A stretch of DNA of 12,888 nt from CAZCCC01 sp964535715. GTDB lineage: Bacteria > Patescibacteriota > Patescibacteriia > Buchananbacterales > UBA6539. The DNA lies in contig CAZHUO010000033.1 in NCBI GenBank assembly GCA_964535715.1, positions 1 through 12,888 on the forward strand. The letters run 5' to 3'. Both the position numbers and the translations under genes were made by a program. This document shows positions 5,367-11,406 of this stretch, one piece after another (positions within the stretch are counted from its first letter, which is position 1; every line of letters starts with the position of its first letter). Below the pieces are notes generated by a model that saw nothing but the letters and a program-made list of their open reading frames with translations, ran no database searches and was not told the DNA's origin.

Positions 5367-7679
5367 ATGAAAAAATTATTATTCGCCGCTTTCTTGTTTC
5401 TAACGCCGGCAATTGTTTTGGCGGCAAATCTTAGTTTGGAACTTTCCGGAAGAATCCTTCTTCAGGTTCAATCAAAGGGAGAGGCTTGGTATGTAAATCC
5501 CCTTGATTTAAAACGCTACTATTTGAAAGATGGCCAAACCGCCTATGAAATTATGAGACAATTCGGCATCGGTATAAAAAATTCGGACCTGGCAAAAATT
5601 CCCGTCGGAATAAATAGCAATTTGGATAAAAATTTGGATAATGACGGCGACGGCTTAAGCAATAAAATGGAAGAAAGCCTAGGAACCGATTTAAACAAAG
5701 CCGACAGCGATAATGACGGTTATTCGGATTTTATGGAAATAAAAAATAATTATGATCCTTTATCAAAAAATAAAATAATCATCGATAATAATCTGACAAA
5801 AAATTTACGTGGGAAAATTCTGCTTCAAGTTGAATCAAAGGGCCAGGCCTGGTATGTGAATCCAGTTGACAATAGAAGATATTATCTGACTGACGGAAAT
5901 GCGGCATATCAGGCAATGCGTTATTTCGGCTTGGGAATAACTACGGAGAATTTAAACAAAATTATAATCGGACAAATATCTATAAAACAGCTGCCAACTA
6001 CTGTCGTGCCGCAGGAAATTTGGGATGCCTATGAAAAATATTTCGATTCCAGTGAAAATTGGCTGCCGGATAATAAGCTGGAAAAAACAGCACCGGTGCA
6101 AAGATTTGACGACAAACAGGCAATAATAGCAAATGATGCAGTACAAATATATAATAATGAAGCAGATGTTATTTGGGCGGGAAGATTATATGTTTTATTG
6201 GTTAAATATGATACCGGCTGGGAAGTAATTGCTTCTGAGTTTGATAGAACCGGATATAACATAGATTTAAACGGCGGAAAAGCAAGTGCTTTTGAACTTG
6301 CCAAGTCCACGGTAGTAGATTCAGACAATGATGGGCTACGGGATATTAACGAGAAATGCCTAGATGGAGACATTAATAAATTTTCAAACTGCAAATCGAC
6401 TTTAATTAACAATATCGATACTGACAACGACGGCTGGTGGGACGGGATTGAAAGAGCCCTGGGTAATGATCCTACTGATCCCTTAAAACATCCGCAAACT
6501 TACAAAACCCAAATTGACTATACGGTTAAATTAACGCCGTCAGAAATGGAGAACGCCAGATTTCTGAAAAATCAAAGCATGAATTATGTTACTTTAAAAA
6601 CTGAAGGGACGATTTTCAGGGTTAAATTGGATGATGCCGATATTCTTTTAGATTTTCATAAGGGCGTTAATAGTAATCCCAATATTGATTTTTATGTCTA
6701 TACTGAAGAAGGAAATTTCTTTGAAAAAAGAGTAAAATATTCCAATCCGATAATATCCAAAAATTCGGTTGGCGATACCAGCTATGTCAAAGCAGTACCT
6801 TCTGAAGATGCATCTATATATGTTAATAATATAAATCATCGTCTAAGTGCAAATCAGATGCAAAACGCAAAATTGCTTAAAGCAGGCGATATTTTATATC
6901 AAACAACCAGCGGTGCAATTTATAAAGCTGATTCTTATTTTGAATTAAGACTGTATTCTAAAAAAACAGTTGATGAGGGTTTTTATATATATTATTTTGA
7001 TGAGAATGGATTAACGGCCGGAGGAAGCGGTATTTCTTCAAACTCTACCGATCAATTTGTAGGAGATTCTGGTACTAAATATTTTCAACCTTTTACTTTT
7101 TCTTCTGGGCTAATTGATATAATTGTAGAAGATAATTATGACGACACGGTTGATGTTTCTAAATTAAATGAAGTACTTAATGAAGCCCAATCACTAGGCT
7201 CAGATGATGCCAAAGTTGTTTTAATTGAAATTTCTGATTTTCAATGTCCTTATTGCAGCAGGCATGAATCAACAATGGATCAAATCATGGAAGATTATGC
7301 CGGAAAGGTAAAAAGAGTTTGGATTAATTTTCCGTTAAGTTCAATTCATTCGAATGCTCAAAAAGCCGCTGAAGCTGCCGAATGTGCCGGCGATCAAAAT
7401 AAATTTTGGGAGATGCATGACAAAATTCTTGAAAACCAGTCTGCCTTGTCTATTGATAATTTGAAATCTTATGCCAAAGGTTTAGGATTAGACACTTCTA
7501 AATTTGACAGCTGTTTGGATGAAGGCACTTATACGTTCAAGGTTCTGAATCAAGCTCAAGCCGCCCAAGCAGCCGGTGTCACCGGAACCCCGGGAACTTT
7601 TGTTAACGGCAAGCTGGTAAGAGGAGCATATCCGTATGAGACTTTTAAGGAATTAATTGACGCCGAATTGGCAAAATAA
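5367..7679 (+). CDS. Secreted multidomain protein with C-terminal DsbA-like thiol oxidoreductase domain
   Basis: Exported protein of 770 residues. A signal peptide (MKKLLFAAFLFLTPAIVLA) cleaves near residue 19-20. Next come two copies of an AWYVNP repeat (about 27-81 and 148-202), each followed by or interleaved with Ca2+-loop repeats of thrombospondin type 3 style: DNDGDGLSNKMEE and DSDNDGYSDFMEI at 91-125, then DSDNDGLRDINE and DTDNDGWWDGIE at 318-362. Two related modules at about 384-460 and 487-550 share L(T/S)xxxMxNAxxLK. The C-terminus (about 600-770) is a DsbA/thioredoxin_4 domain with active site C627-P-Y-C630 and cis-Pro loop GTPGTFVNG (P742). It probably oxidises, reduces or isomerises disulfides outside the membrane, with the N-terminal part binding the cell surface or calcium. 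The domain order is unusual. No membrane helix is seen at the C-terminus. Confidence 0.92.
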   Translation: MKKLLFAAFLFLTPAIVLAANLSLELSGRILLQVQSKGEAWYVNPLDLKRYYLKDGQTAYEIMRQFGIGIKNSDLAKIPVGINSNLDKNLDNDGDGLSNKMEESLGTDLNKADSDNDGYSDFMEIKNNYDPLSKNKIIIDNNLTKNLRGKILLQVESKGQAWYVNPVDNRRYYLTDGNAAYQAMRYFGLGITTENLNKIIIGQISIKQLPTTVVPQEIWDAYEKYFDSSENWLPDNKLEKTAPVQRFDDKQAIIANDAVQIYNNEADVIWAGRLYVLLVKYDTGWEVIASEFDRTGYNIDLNGGKASAFELAKSTVVDSDNDGLRDINEKCLDGDINKFSNCKSTLINNIDTDNDGWWDGIERALGNDPTDPLKHPQTYKTQIDYTVKLTPSEMENARFLKNQSMNYVTLKTEGTIFRVKLDDADILLDFHKGVNSNPNIDFYVYTEEGNFFEKRVKYSNPIISKNSVGDTSYVKAVPSEDASIYVNNINHRLSANQMQNAKLLKAGDILYQTTSGAIYKADSYFELRLYSKKTVDEGFYIYYFDENGLTAGGSGISSNSTDQFVGDSGTKYFQPFTFSSGLIDIIVEDNYDDTVDVSKLNEVLNEAQSLGSDDAKVVLIEISDFQCPYCSRHESTMDQIMEDYAGKVKRVWINFPLSSIHSNAQKAAEAAECAGDQNKFWEMHDKILENQSALSIDNLKSYAKGLGLDTSKFDSCLDEGTYTFKVLNQAQAAQAAGVTGTPGTFVNGKLVRGAYPYETFKELIDAELAK

Positions 7680-7705
7680 ATTTTTTAGAAATAATATAAA
7701 TAACT

Positions 7706-7742
7706 ACATAAAAAACCGTTGTCTTTTGGCGGCGGTTTTTTT
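7706..7742 (+). terminator. Terminator of the DsbA-fusion gene
   Basis: CCGTTG (7716-7721) pairs with CGGCGG (7730-7735), including two G-U pairs, extended by an A run before and T7 after. It lies about 35 bp past the stop codon. Confidence 0.85.
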
Positions 7743-7791
7743 AGTCTTGGTTGCCTCAGCTGACGACGCTTGTCTATTCTTGTCACTCTGA
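7742..7791 (+). repeat. 50 bp post-terminator direct repeat, copy 1
   Basis: This block beginning TAGTCTTGGTTGCCTCA matches 8723-8772 at 44 of 50 positions. Both copies start directly behind a terminator T run, so terminator and block were probably duplicated together. Confidence 0.8.
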
Positions 7792-7952
7792 ACCTGCCTA
7801 CCGGCAGGCAGGTTTATTTCAGAGTCTCAAAACCATTCTAGATCTTGAACCCCGCCTACAGTCGCCCGTTGAGACCTTCGGCGGGCAGGCTAGTTCAGGA
7901 TGACAAAGTGGTGCTTTCTAGACCTTCCTGGATCCTGAAATAAATTCAGGAT
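7786..7952. repeat. REP-like palindrome cluster
   Basis: Several inverted repeats in a row: a near-perfect 22 bp palindrome ACCTGCCTACCGGCAGGCAG.. at 7792-7813 flanked by CTCTGAA and TTCAGAG, a CGCCCG/GCGGGC hairpin, and ATCCTGAA (7932-7939) with TTCAGGAT (7945-7952) followed by GACAA. Such TTCAGGATGACA palindromes are common dispersed non-coding elements. Nothing coding is visible in 7743-8122. Confidence 0.7.
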
Positions 7953-7987
7953 GACAAGGGCGTACTTTTTTCAGAGCTGATAAACAT

Positions 7988-8007
7988 GCGGCGATAAGGA
8001 TCGCCGT
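7988..8007 (+). repeat. GCGGCGAT hairpin, copy A
   Basis: GCGGCGAT (7988-7995), loop AAGG and ATCGCCGT (8000-8007) form an 8 bp stem with one G-U pair. Related copies lie at 9102-9121 and 10648-10667. It sits exactly 135 bp before the ATG of the first paralogue. Confidence 0.75.
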
Positions 8008-8051
8008 CTATTAAAAGAAGATATAAAATTCATTCCTAATGATTAAAAAAA

Positions 8052-8082
8052 TTGACTCCTGCAACGAGGGGGGGGATATAAT
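8052..8082 (+). promoter_or_regulatory. Promoter with G8 tract in the spacer (paralogue 1)
   Basis: TTGACT (8052-8057) and a perfect TATAAT (8077-8082) are separated by 19 bases that include eight consecutive G (8068-8075) and one A. The spacing is two longer than optimal. The paralogue at 10783 has the same arrangement, so this is the likely promoter and the G run is a conserved part of it. Transcription would begin near 8089, about 34 nt before the ATG. No Shine-Dalgarno is visible. Confidence 0.7.
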
Positions 8083-8122
8083 TAAGACAGGTTTAAATAT
8101 TTATAAAATTAATTAAAAATCT

Positions 8123-8668
8123 ATGAAAGAAACACAATCTCAAACAAAATCAAAGGTCAAGGTTTCACCAAAATTAGCTGTCGGCGTAATTTTGGTTTGT
8201 ATTGGAGCTGGCTTAGGAGCAGTGGCATTTAATGCCTTGGTGCCAACAATATTAACGCCAACAAATAATACTAGCACTACGGCCCAAACTAGTTCTAATT
8301 GGGTGTTAGTTTTTAACGAAACACTTAGAAGTCAACAAGATTATGACAACTTAGTTAATGCTATTTCAAATGGTGCCGAAGTCAGAGTTAAATACGGACA
8401 AGCTTTAGTCTATGACTGTATAATGGTTACAGGTGAAAAAACAAGGACATTTGTAGAATGCTTTAAGCCAGTTCTTATTCATAATCGCGATGTGAATAAA
8501 AGACTCGAAACTTCTGGAAAATTTATTACAAAAAGTCCTAAGTATGGTAATACTTATGGCAAATCAAATGAAGAGATAATTAGTGTTACAACAGATGCTA
8601 ATGGAAACATAACTGTAACTAAAGAGTTACTTACTGACAAATTTGCATCATGGTATGTAAAATATTAA
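8123..8668 (+). CDS. Membrane-anchored or secreted surface protein, paralogue 1
   Basis: Protein of 181 residues. A basic N-terminus is followed by a hydrophobic segment at about 18-40 (LAVGVILVCIGAGLGAVAF); an AVA motif at 33-35 could be a signal peptidase site, otherwise the segment is an anchor. A Thr/Asn/Ser-rich linker (46-58) leads to an outward domain with WVLVF, YDNLVNAISNGAEVRVKYG (74-92) and two cysteines, C99 and C113, that could form a disulfide. It ends in WYVKY. Residues 14-42 are identical to those of the 10783 product, while the rest has diverged strongly. The pattern LxxAIxNGAxVxVxY...C loosely recalls VirK-like proteins, but that is a pattern impression only. Function unknown. 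It has its own promoter and terminator. Confidence 0.85.
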   Translation: MKETQSQTKSKVKVSPKLAVGVILVCIGAGLGAVAFNALVPTILTPTNNTSTTAQTSSNWVLVFNETLRSQQDYDNLVNAISNGAEVRVKYGQALVYDCIMVTGEKTRTFVECFKPVLIHNRDVNKRLETSGKFITKSPKYGNTYGKSNEEIISVTTDANGNITVTKELLTDKFASWYVKY

Positions 8669-8689
8669 TTCTTCTAAAATACTCATTTT

Positions 8690-8721
8690 AAAAACCGTCC
8701 GCTTCTTGGGGCGGTTTTTTT
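8690..8721 (+). terminator. Terminator of paralogue 1
   Basis: CCGTCC (8695-8700) pairs with GGGCGG (8709-8714) around GCTTCTTG and is followed by T7. The same hairpin with one extra G ends paralogue 2 at 11410-11430. Confidence 0.88.
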
Positions 8722-8722
8722 A

Positions 8723-8772
8723 TAGTCTTGGTTGCCTCAACTGACGAAGCTTGCCCATTCTTGTCATTTTGA
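8723..8772 (+). repeat. 50 bp post-terminator direct repeat, copy 2
   Basis: Matches 7742-7791 with six mismatches in 50 and no gap, again directly behind a terminator. Confidence 0.8.
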
Positions 8773-8830
8773 GGCCATAGGCCGAAAATCGCGAGATTCT
8801 TCGGTCGCTTTTAGCGACCTCAGAATGACA
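8762..8830. repeat. TGTCATTTTGAGG palindromic element
   Basis: Outer arms TGTCATTTTGAGG (8762-8774) and CCTCAGAATGACA (8818-8830) enclose a smaller hairpin GGTCGC (8803-8808)/GCGACC (8814-8819). This is a REP-like non-coding palindrome of the TTCAGGATGACA kind. Confidence 0.7.
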
Positions 8831-8873
8831 TAAAGGGGCGTGAGATAATAAAAAAAATTTTAGAGCCTCATCC

Positions 8874-9129
8874 TAATACTAATAGGCTAAGATCGCCATC
8901 CTGGTTGTCTTTAGATTTTGAATTTGAAATTTAACATCATAAGCACCAAATTCCAAATTGCAAATATCAAACAAATTACAAATTATAAATATTAAATTTC
9001 AAACGCTAAATTTAGACGTTTAGAAATTGATATTTGAAATTTGTTTGGATCTTGAAATTTTGGATTTGGAATTTTTTTCTGTAAGACTTGTAAACAATCC
9101 TGCGGCGATAGGGATCGCCGCCTATTAAA
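8874..9129 (+). repeat. ~250 bp direct repeat, copy B
   Basis: Begins TAATACTAATAGGC and ends with the GCGGCGAT hairpin. It matches 10430-10675; the core 8955-9074 differs from 10501-10620 at only three of 120 positions. Within it, 8946-9069 is a long imperfect palindrome with arms CCAAATTCCAAATT... and their complement, centred on AAATTTCAAACG (8994-9005)/CGTTTAGAAATT (9017-9028). The 8669-9325 gap holds this repeat, the elements on either side and a promoter, but no gene. Confidence 0.85.
9102..9121 (+). repeat. GCGGCGAT hairpin, copy B
   Basis: GCGGCGAT (9102-9109), loop AGGG and ATCGCCGC (9114-9121) give a perfect 8 bp stem. Its right arm overlaps the left arm of the terminator at 9118-9146, so the two cannot form together. 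Confidence 0.75.
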
Positions 9130-9146
9130 TTGAGGGCGGTTTTTTT
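9118..9146 (+). terminator. Terminator-like hairpin after repeat B
   Basis: CCGCC (9118-9122) pairs with GGCGG (9135-9139) and is followed by T7 (9140-9146). It may insulate the next promoter at 9167 from upstream transcription. Confidence 0.65.
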
Positions 9147-9166
9147 ATTTATACCAACCATACCCA

Positions 9167-9194
9167 TTGACAAATTTTCTATTTATTCTATATT
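9167..9194 (+). promoter_or_regulatory. Promoter of the 9326 gene
   Basis: A perfect TTGACA (9167-9172) and TATATT (9189-9194) are separated by 16 bases. Transcription from near 9201 would give a leader of about 125 nt, long for this window. The leader holds two tiny reading frames, MFSISSCKKGG (9228-9263) and MIFWYW (9276-9296), and an AAGGAGG (9253-9259). Confidence 0.65.
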
Positions 9195-9325
9195 AATGTG
9201 TTTGCCGGAATTAAACAAAAAAGGTAAATGTTTAGCATAAGTTCTTGCAAAAAAGGAGGTTAAATAAAAAGAGAAATGATTTTTTGGTATTGGTGAGTTA
9301 AAAAACGCAAAAAAGAAAGGGTAAG

Positions 9326-10183
9326 ATGATGAAAGCAAAGTTATGTTTTTTGGTGTTAGCGGTTTTTTTTGCCAGCGGAGCTTTTGCCGCCAGCAAGCCG
9401 CCGGCCATTATAATTGAATCAGTCCCGACTTACGGCGAAGGTGATTTGGATAATCCGAATCAGCCAGTCAGCGGTTCGGTTGTCGGCGCAAGTGATGCCA
9501 AGCATGAAATTCTGGTATATATTCATGTTCCTACCGGCGAACCCGATCGGTGGTGGATAAAAGGCAATCCTTTTCGGACACCGATTCAATCAGACTTGAG
9601 TTGGTCGTGTGATATTTTTGATGAATATTCCGGCGGCGCAGACCATTTGGCCGACCAAATTTTGGCAATATTAATGCCAAAAGGAAAAAACCGGCCGCTT
9701 GATTTAAACGGCTATATTGAAAGGCCTGATCTGCTTATCAACGATGCCTTGGCATTAACTTTGATAAAAAGATCTGATGTGGCCGAATATGTAATTAATT
9801 TCTCAGCGGTTCCGGCTTATGGTACAGACATTGCTTTAATCAAAAACGTCTTGCTTAAGGGCTGGACAAGTCACACCGAACTACGAGTAGTCTGTTATAT
9901 AAAAGAATTTAACGGCTGCTGGTCGATTCGGCCAAATGCATCTAACCCTTTCGGGCAAATTGAAGCAAGCGGCAAGTGGGCTATTCCGGTGATTGTATCA
10001 AATGAGGATCGTACCGCAAGCGGCCTAGCCGCATTCTTGGTTCCGTTGGGAACAACTGTGTCTGAATATTCCTGCGGCGGCTTGCCCGAAATAGAAGAGG
10101 CACTTGCCTGGACTGTTTGCCACCGCGGCAGCGAATTTCAGGAAATGTCTTCGATGTCAATTCCATTTTTTGAAGACCTTTAA
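9326..10183 (+). CDS. Secreted protein with two tandem beta-sandwich-like domains
   Basis: Protein of 285 residues with a signal peptide (MMKAKLCFLVLAVFFASGAFA, cleavage near residue 21-22). The mature part is an internal duplication, about 28-119 and 156-241. Shared landmarks are SVPTYG/AVPAYG, a hydrophobic strand (EILVYIHV/ELRVVCYI), WWIKGNPF/WSIRPNASNPF, a Trp near the end of a strand (LSWSCDI/GKWAIPV) and AILMPKG/AFLVPLG. This pattern recalls a small domain attached to secreted polysaccharide-active proteins, but I cannot name it with certainty. A unique tail (242-285) has two cysteines and acidic residues. GAAAGG just before ATGATG is a fair ribosome site. Codons look more GC-rich than in the flanking paralogues, hinting at separate origin. 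It lies between two direct repeats. Function unknown. Confidence 0.85.
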   Translation: MMKAKLCFLVLAVFFASGAFAASKPPAIIIESVPTYGEGDLDNPNQPVSGSVVGASDAKHEILVYIHVPTGEPDRWWIKGNPFRTPIQSDLSWSCDIFDEYSGGADHLADQILAILMPKGKNRPLDLNGYIERPDLLINDALALTLIKRSDVAEYVINFSAVPAYGTDIALIKNVLLKGWTSHTELRVVCYIKEFNGCWSIRPNASNPFGQIEASGKWAIPVIVSNEDRTASGLAAFLVPLGTTVSEYSCGGLPEIEEALAWTVCHRGSEFQEMSSMSIPFFEDL

Positions 10184-10202
10184 TCTTTTTCTTTTTAAAC
10201 CC

Positions 10203-10234
10203 AGGCCGGTTATTTATTTAGCCGGCCTATTTTT
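10203..10234 (+). terminator. Terminator of the 9326 gene
   Basis: AGGCCGG (10203-10209) and CCGGCCT (10222-10228) form a 7 bp GC-rich stem followed by ATTTTTAATTTT, 20 bp past the stop. Confidence 0.88.
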
Positions 10235-10266
10235 AATTTTACAAATACCACTGATGGTAATGATGA

Positions 10267-10362
10267 CCGCTTCGACTCGCCAAGAATAATTCCGAAGCGA
10301 AGAGGGCGAATATATGCGAATATTTAAAAGCTGATAAGAGTAAATTAATAGCGAGTAAAAAG
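10267..10362 (+). repeat. CGCTTCGACTCGCC repeat, copy D1
   Basis: About 95 bp running from CCGCTTCGACTCGCC through GAAGCG, GCGAATAT and AAAAGCTGATAAGAGTAAATT. It matches 11478-11581. CGCTTCG (10268-10274) pairs with CGAAGCG (10293-10299), and TCGCC with GGCGA (10305-10309) in a crossing arrangement. Confidence 0.7.
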
Positions 10363-10385
10363 TAACTAATTTGTCCTTACTCGCT
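10350..10385. repeat. AGCGAGTAA palindrome
   Basis: AGCGAGTAA (10350-10358) and TTACTCGCT (10377-10385) form a hairpin related to the one at 98-162. Confidence 0.6.
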
Positions 10386-10404
10386 TTTACAAGTTTTTAT
10401 AAAA

Positions 10405-10425
10405 CCTAAAGCCTAAAGCCTAAAA
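10405..10425. repeat. CCTAAAG heptamer repeats
   Basis: Three tandem CCTAAAG-type units, same family as 1670-1716 (opposite orientation) and 11581-11631. Confidence 0.7.
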
Positions 10426-10429
10426 TACA

Positions 10430-10675
10430 TAATACTAATAGGCCAAGATCCCCATCCCGGCTATTTTGAGGTTAATTTACCCTCATAAGCACCAAATAAC
10501 AAATTGCATATATCAAACAAATTACAAATAATAAATATTAAATTTCAAACGCTAAATTTAGACGTTTGGAAATTGATATTTGAAATTTGTTTGGATCTTG
10601 AAATTTTGGATTTGGAATTTGTTTCTTTAAAACTTGCAAGAAATCCTGCGGTGATAGGAATCACCGCCCATTAAA
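10430..10675 (+). repeat. ~250 bp direct repeat, copy C
   Basis: Second copy of the repeat at 8874-9129, including the long palindrome (10492-10615) and the terminal hairpin. Together the two copies flank the 9326 gene in direct orientation. The 10184-10782 gap holds terminator, D1, this repeat and the promoter, with no gene. Confidence 0.85.
10648..10667 (+). repeat. GCGGTGAT hairpin, copy C
   Basis: GCGGTGAT (10648-10655), loop AGGA, ATCACCGC (10660-10667). Compared with copy B one C-G pair is replaced by T-A, keeping the stem intact. It lies exactly 135 bp before the ATG of paralogue 2. Confidence 0.75.
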
Positions 10676-10711
10676 AGAAGATACGTAATTCATTTCTAAT
10701 GCTTAAAAAAA

Positions 10712-10742
10712 TTGACTCCTACAACGAGGGGGGGGGTATAAT
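10712..10742 (+). promoter_or_regulatory. Promoter with G9 tract in the spacer (paralogue 2)
   Basis: TTGACT (10712-10717) and TATAAT (10737-10742) with a 19-base spacer that ends in nine G (10728-10736). It aligns with the promoter at 8052-8082 without gaps; the A next to TATAAT there is G here. Confidence 0.7.
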
Positions 10743-10782
10743 TAAGGCAGATTCAAATATTTATTAAACTAATAAAAAACTT

Positions 10783-11376
10783 ATGAGAGACACAAAAGTC
10801 GCAGTCAAATCACGAGTTAATGTTTCGCCAAAATTAGCTGTCGGCGTAATTTTGGTATGTATTGGTGCAGGTCTGGGTGCCGTAGCATTTAATGCCTTGG
10901 TGCCGACGATGCTAACTCCAGGGTCTAATACTGTAACAATGGCAGCGGTAACCATGAATCCAGCTACCGGATGGACTTATGTTTATGGTGATACAAAAAA
11001 GGCTACTTCGGATTTTGCAAATTTGCAGGCAGCAATTGATAATGGTGCTGATGTTAAGGTGGTCTATAAGACCAACACTGCCAGTGGTCTTGAAATCCAT
11101 GAAATAAATTGTGATCGGGTAAAATATGTTACTTTTGCTACTCCTTCTTCAAACTCAGCTACTTGTACTGGTTCTCAGGTTGAAACATTATATAGCGGTA
11201 GCCCGACAAAAGCATATGTTAGGGAATATATATATCATGTAATGGGATTCAATAACACAGCAAGCGGTATCCTAAAATATACGTATAGAGATAGCCCTTA
11301 TCCGACACCCCCTTATAATTACACCGAGATAAGAGGTAGTCAGGACAGACCTATTAAGTGGTATGTAAGATATTAA
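10783..11376 (+). CDS. Membrane-anchored or secreted surface protein, paralogue 2
   Basis: Protein of 197 residues, paralogous to the 8123 product. The first 46 residues align without a gap, and 14-42 are identical, covering the hydrophobic anchor or signal. A linker rich in Thr, Ala and Met follows, then an outward domain with WTYVYGD, FANLQAAIDNGADVKVVY (78-95) and cysteines C110 and C128, spaced wider than in paralogue 1. The C-terminal third is Tyr- and Pro-rich (YPTPPYNY) and shares with its partner only the last residues, here WYVRY. Codons of the anchor differ at 11 synonymous positions, so the copies are not recent yet the anchor is under strong protein-level constraint. Promoter, leader length and terminator match those of paralogue 1. 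Function unknown. Confidence 0.85.
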   Translation: MRDTKVAVKSRVNVSPKLAVGVILVCIGAGLGAVAFNALVPTMLTPGSNTVTMAAVTMNPATGWTYVYGDTKKATSDFANLQAAIDNGADVKVVYKTNTASGLEIHEINCDRVKYVTFATPSSNSATCTGSQVETLYSGSPTKAYVREYIYHVMGFNNTASGILKYTYRDSPYPTPPYNYTEIRGSQDRPIKWYVRY

Positions 11377-11406
11377 GAAATATAAGTCTCGGTATTTTTT
11401 ACTATT

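Noticed and set aside
6029..6427. Minus-strand reading frame over the DsbA-fusion gene
   Set aside because: It lies wholly inside a well supported gene and shows no domain or signal.
8197..8202. Cys in ILVCIG as a lipoprotein lipobox
   Set aside because: Position -1 is Val rather than Gly, Ala or Ser, and the Cys sits in the middle of the hydrophobic segment, not at its end.
9253..9259. AAGGAGG as the ribosome binding site of the 9326 gene
   Set aside because: It is about 65 bases upstream of the ATG; GAAAGG at 9315-9320 is at the right distance.
10104..10289. Short plus-strand frame overlapping the end of the 9326 gene
   Set aside because: It runs through the terminator and has no ribosome site; out-of-frame shadow.
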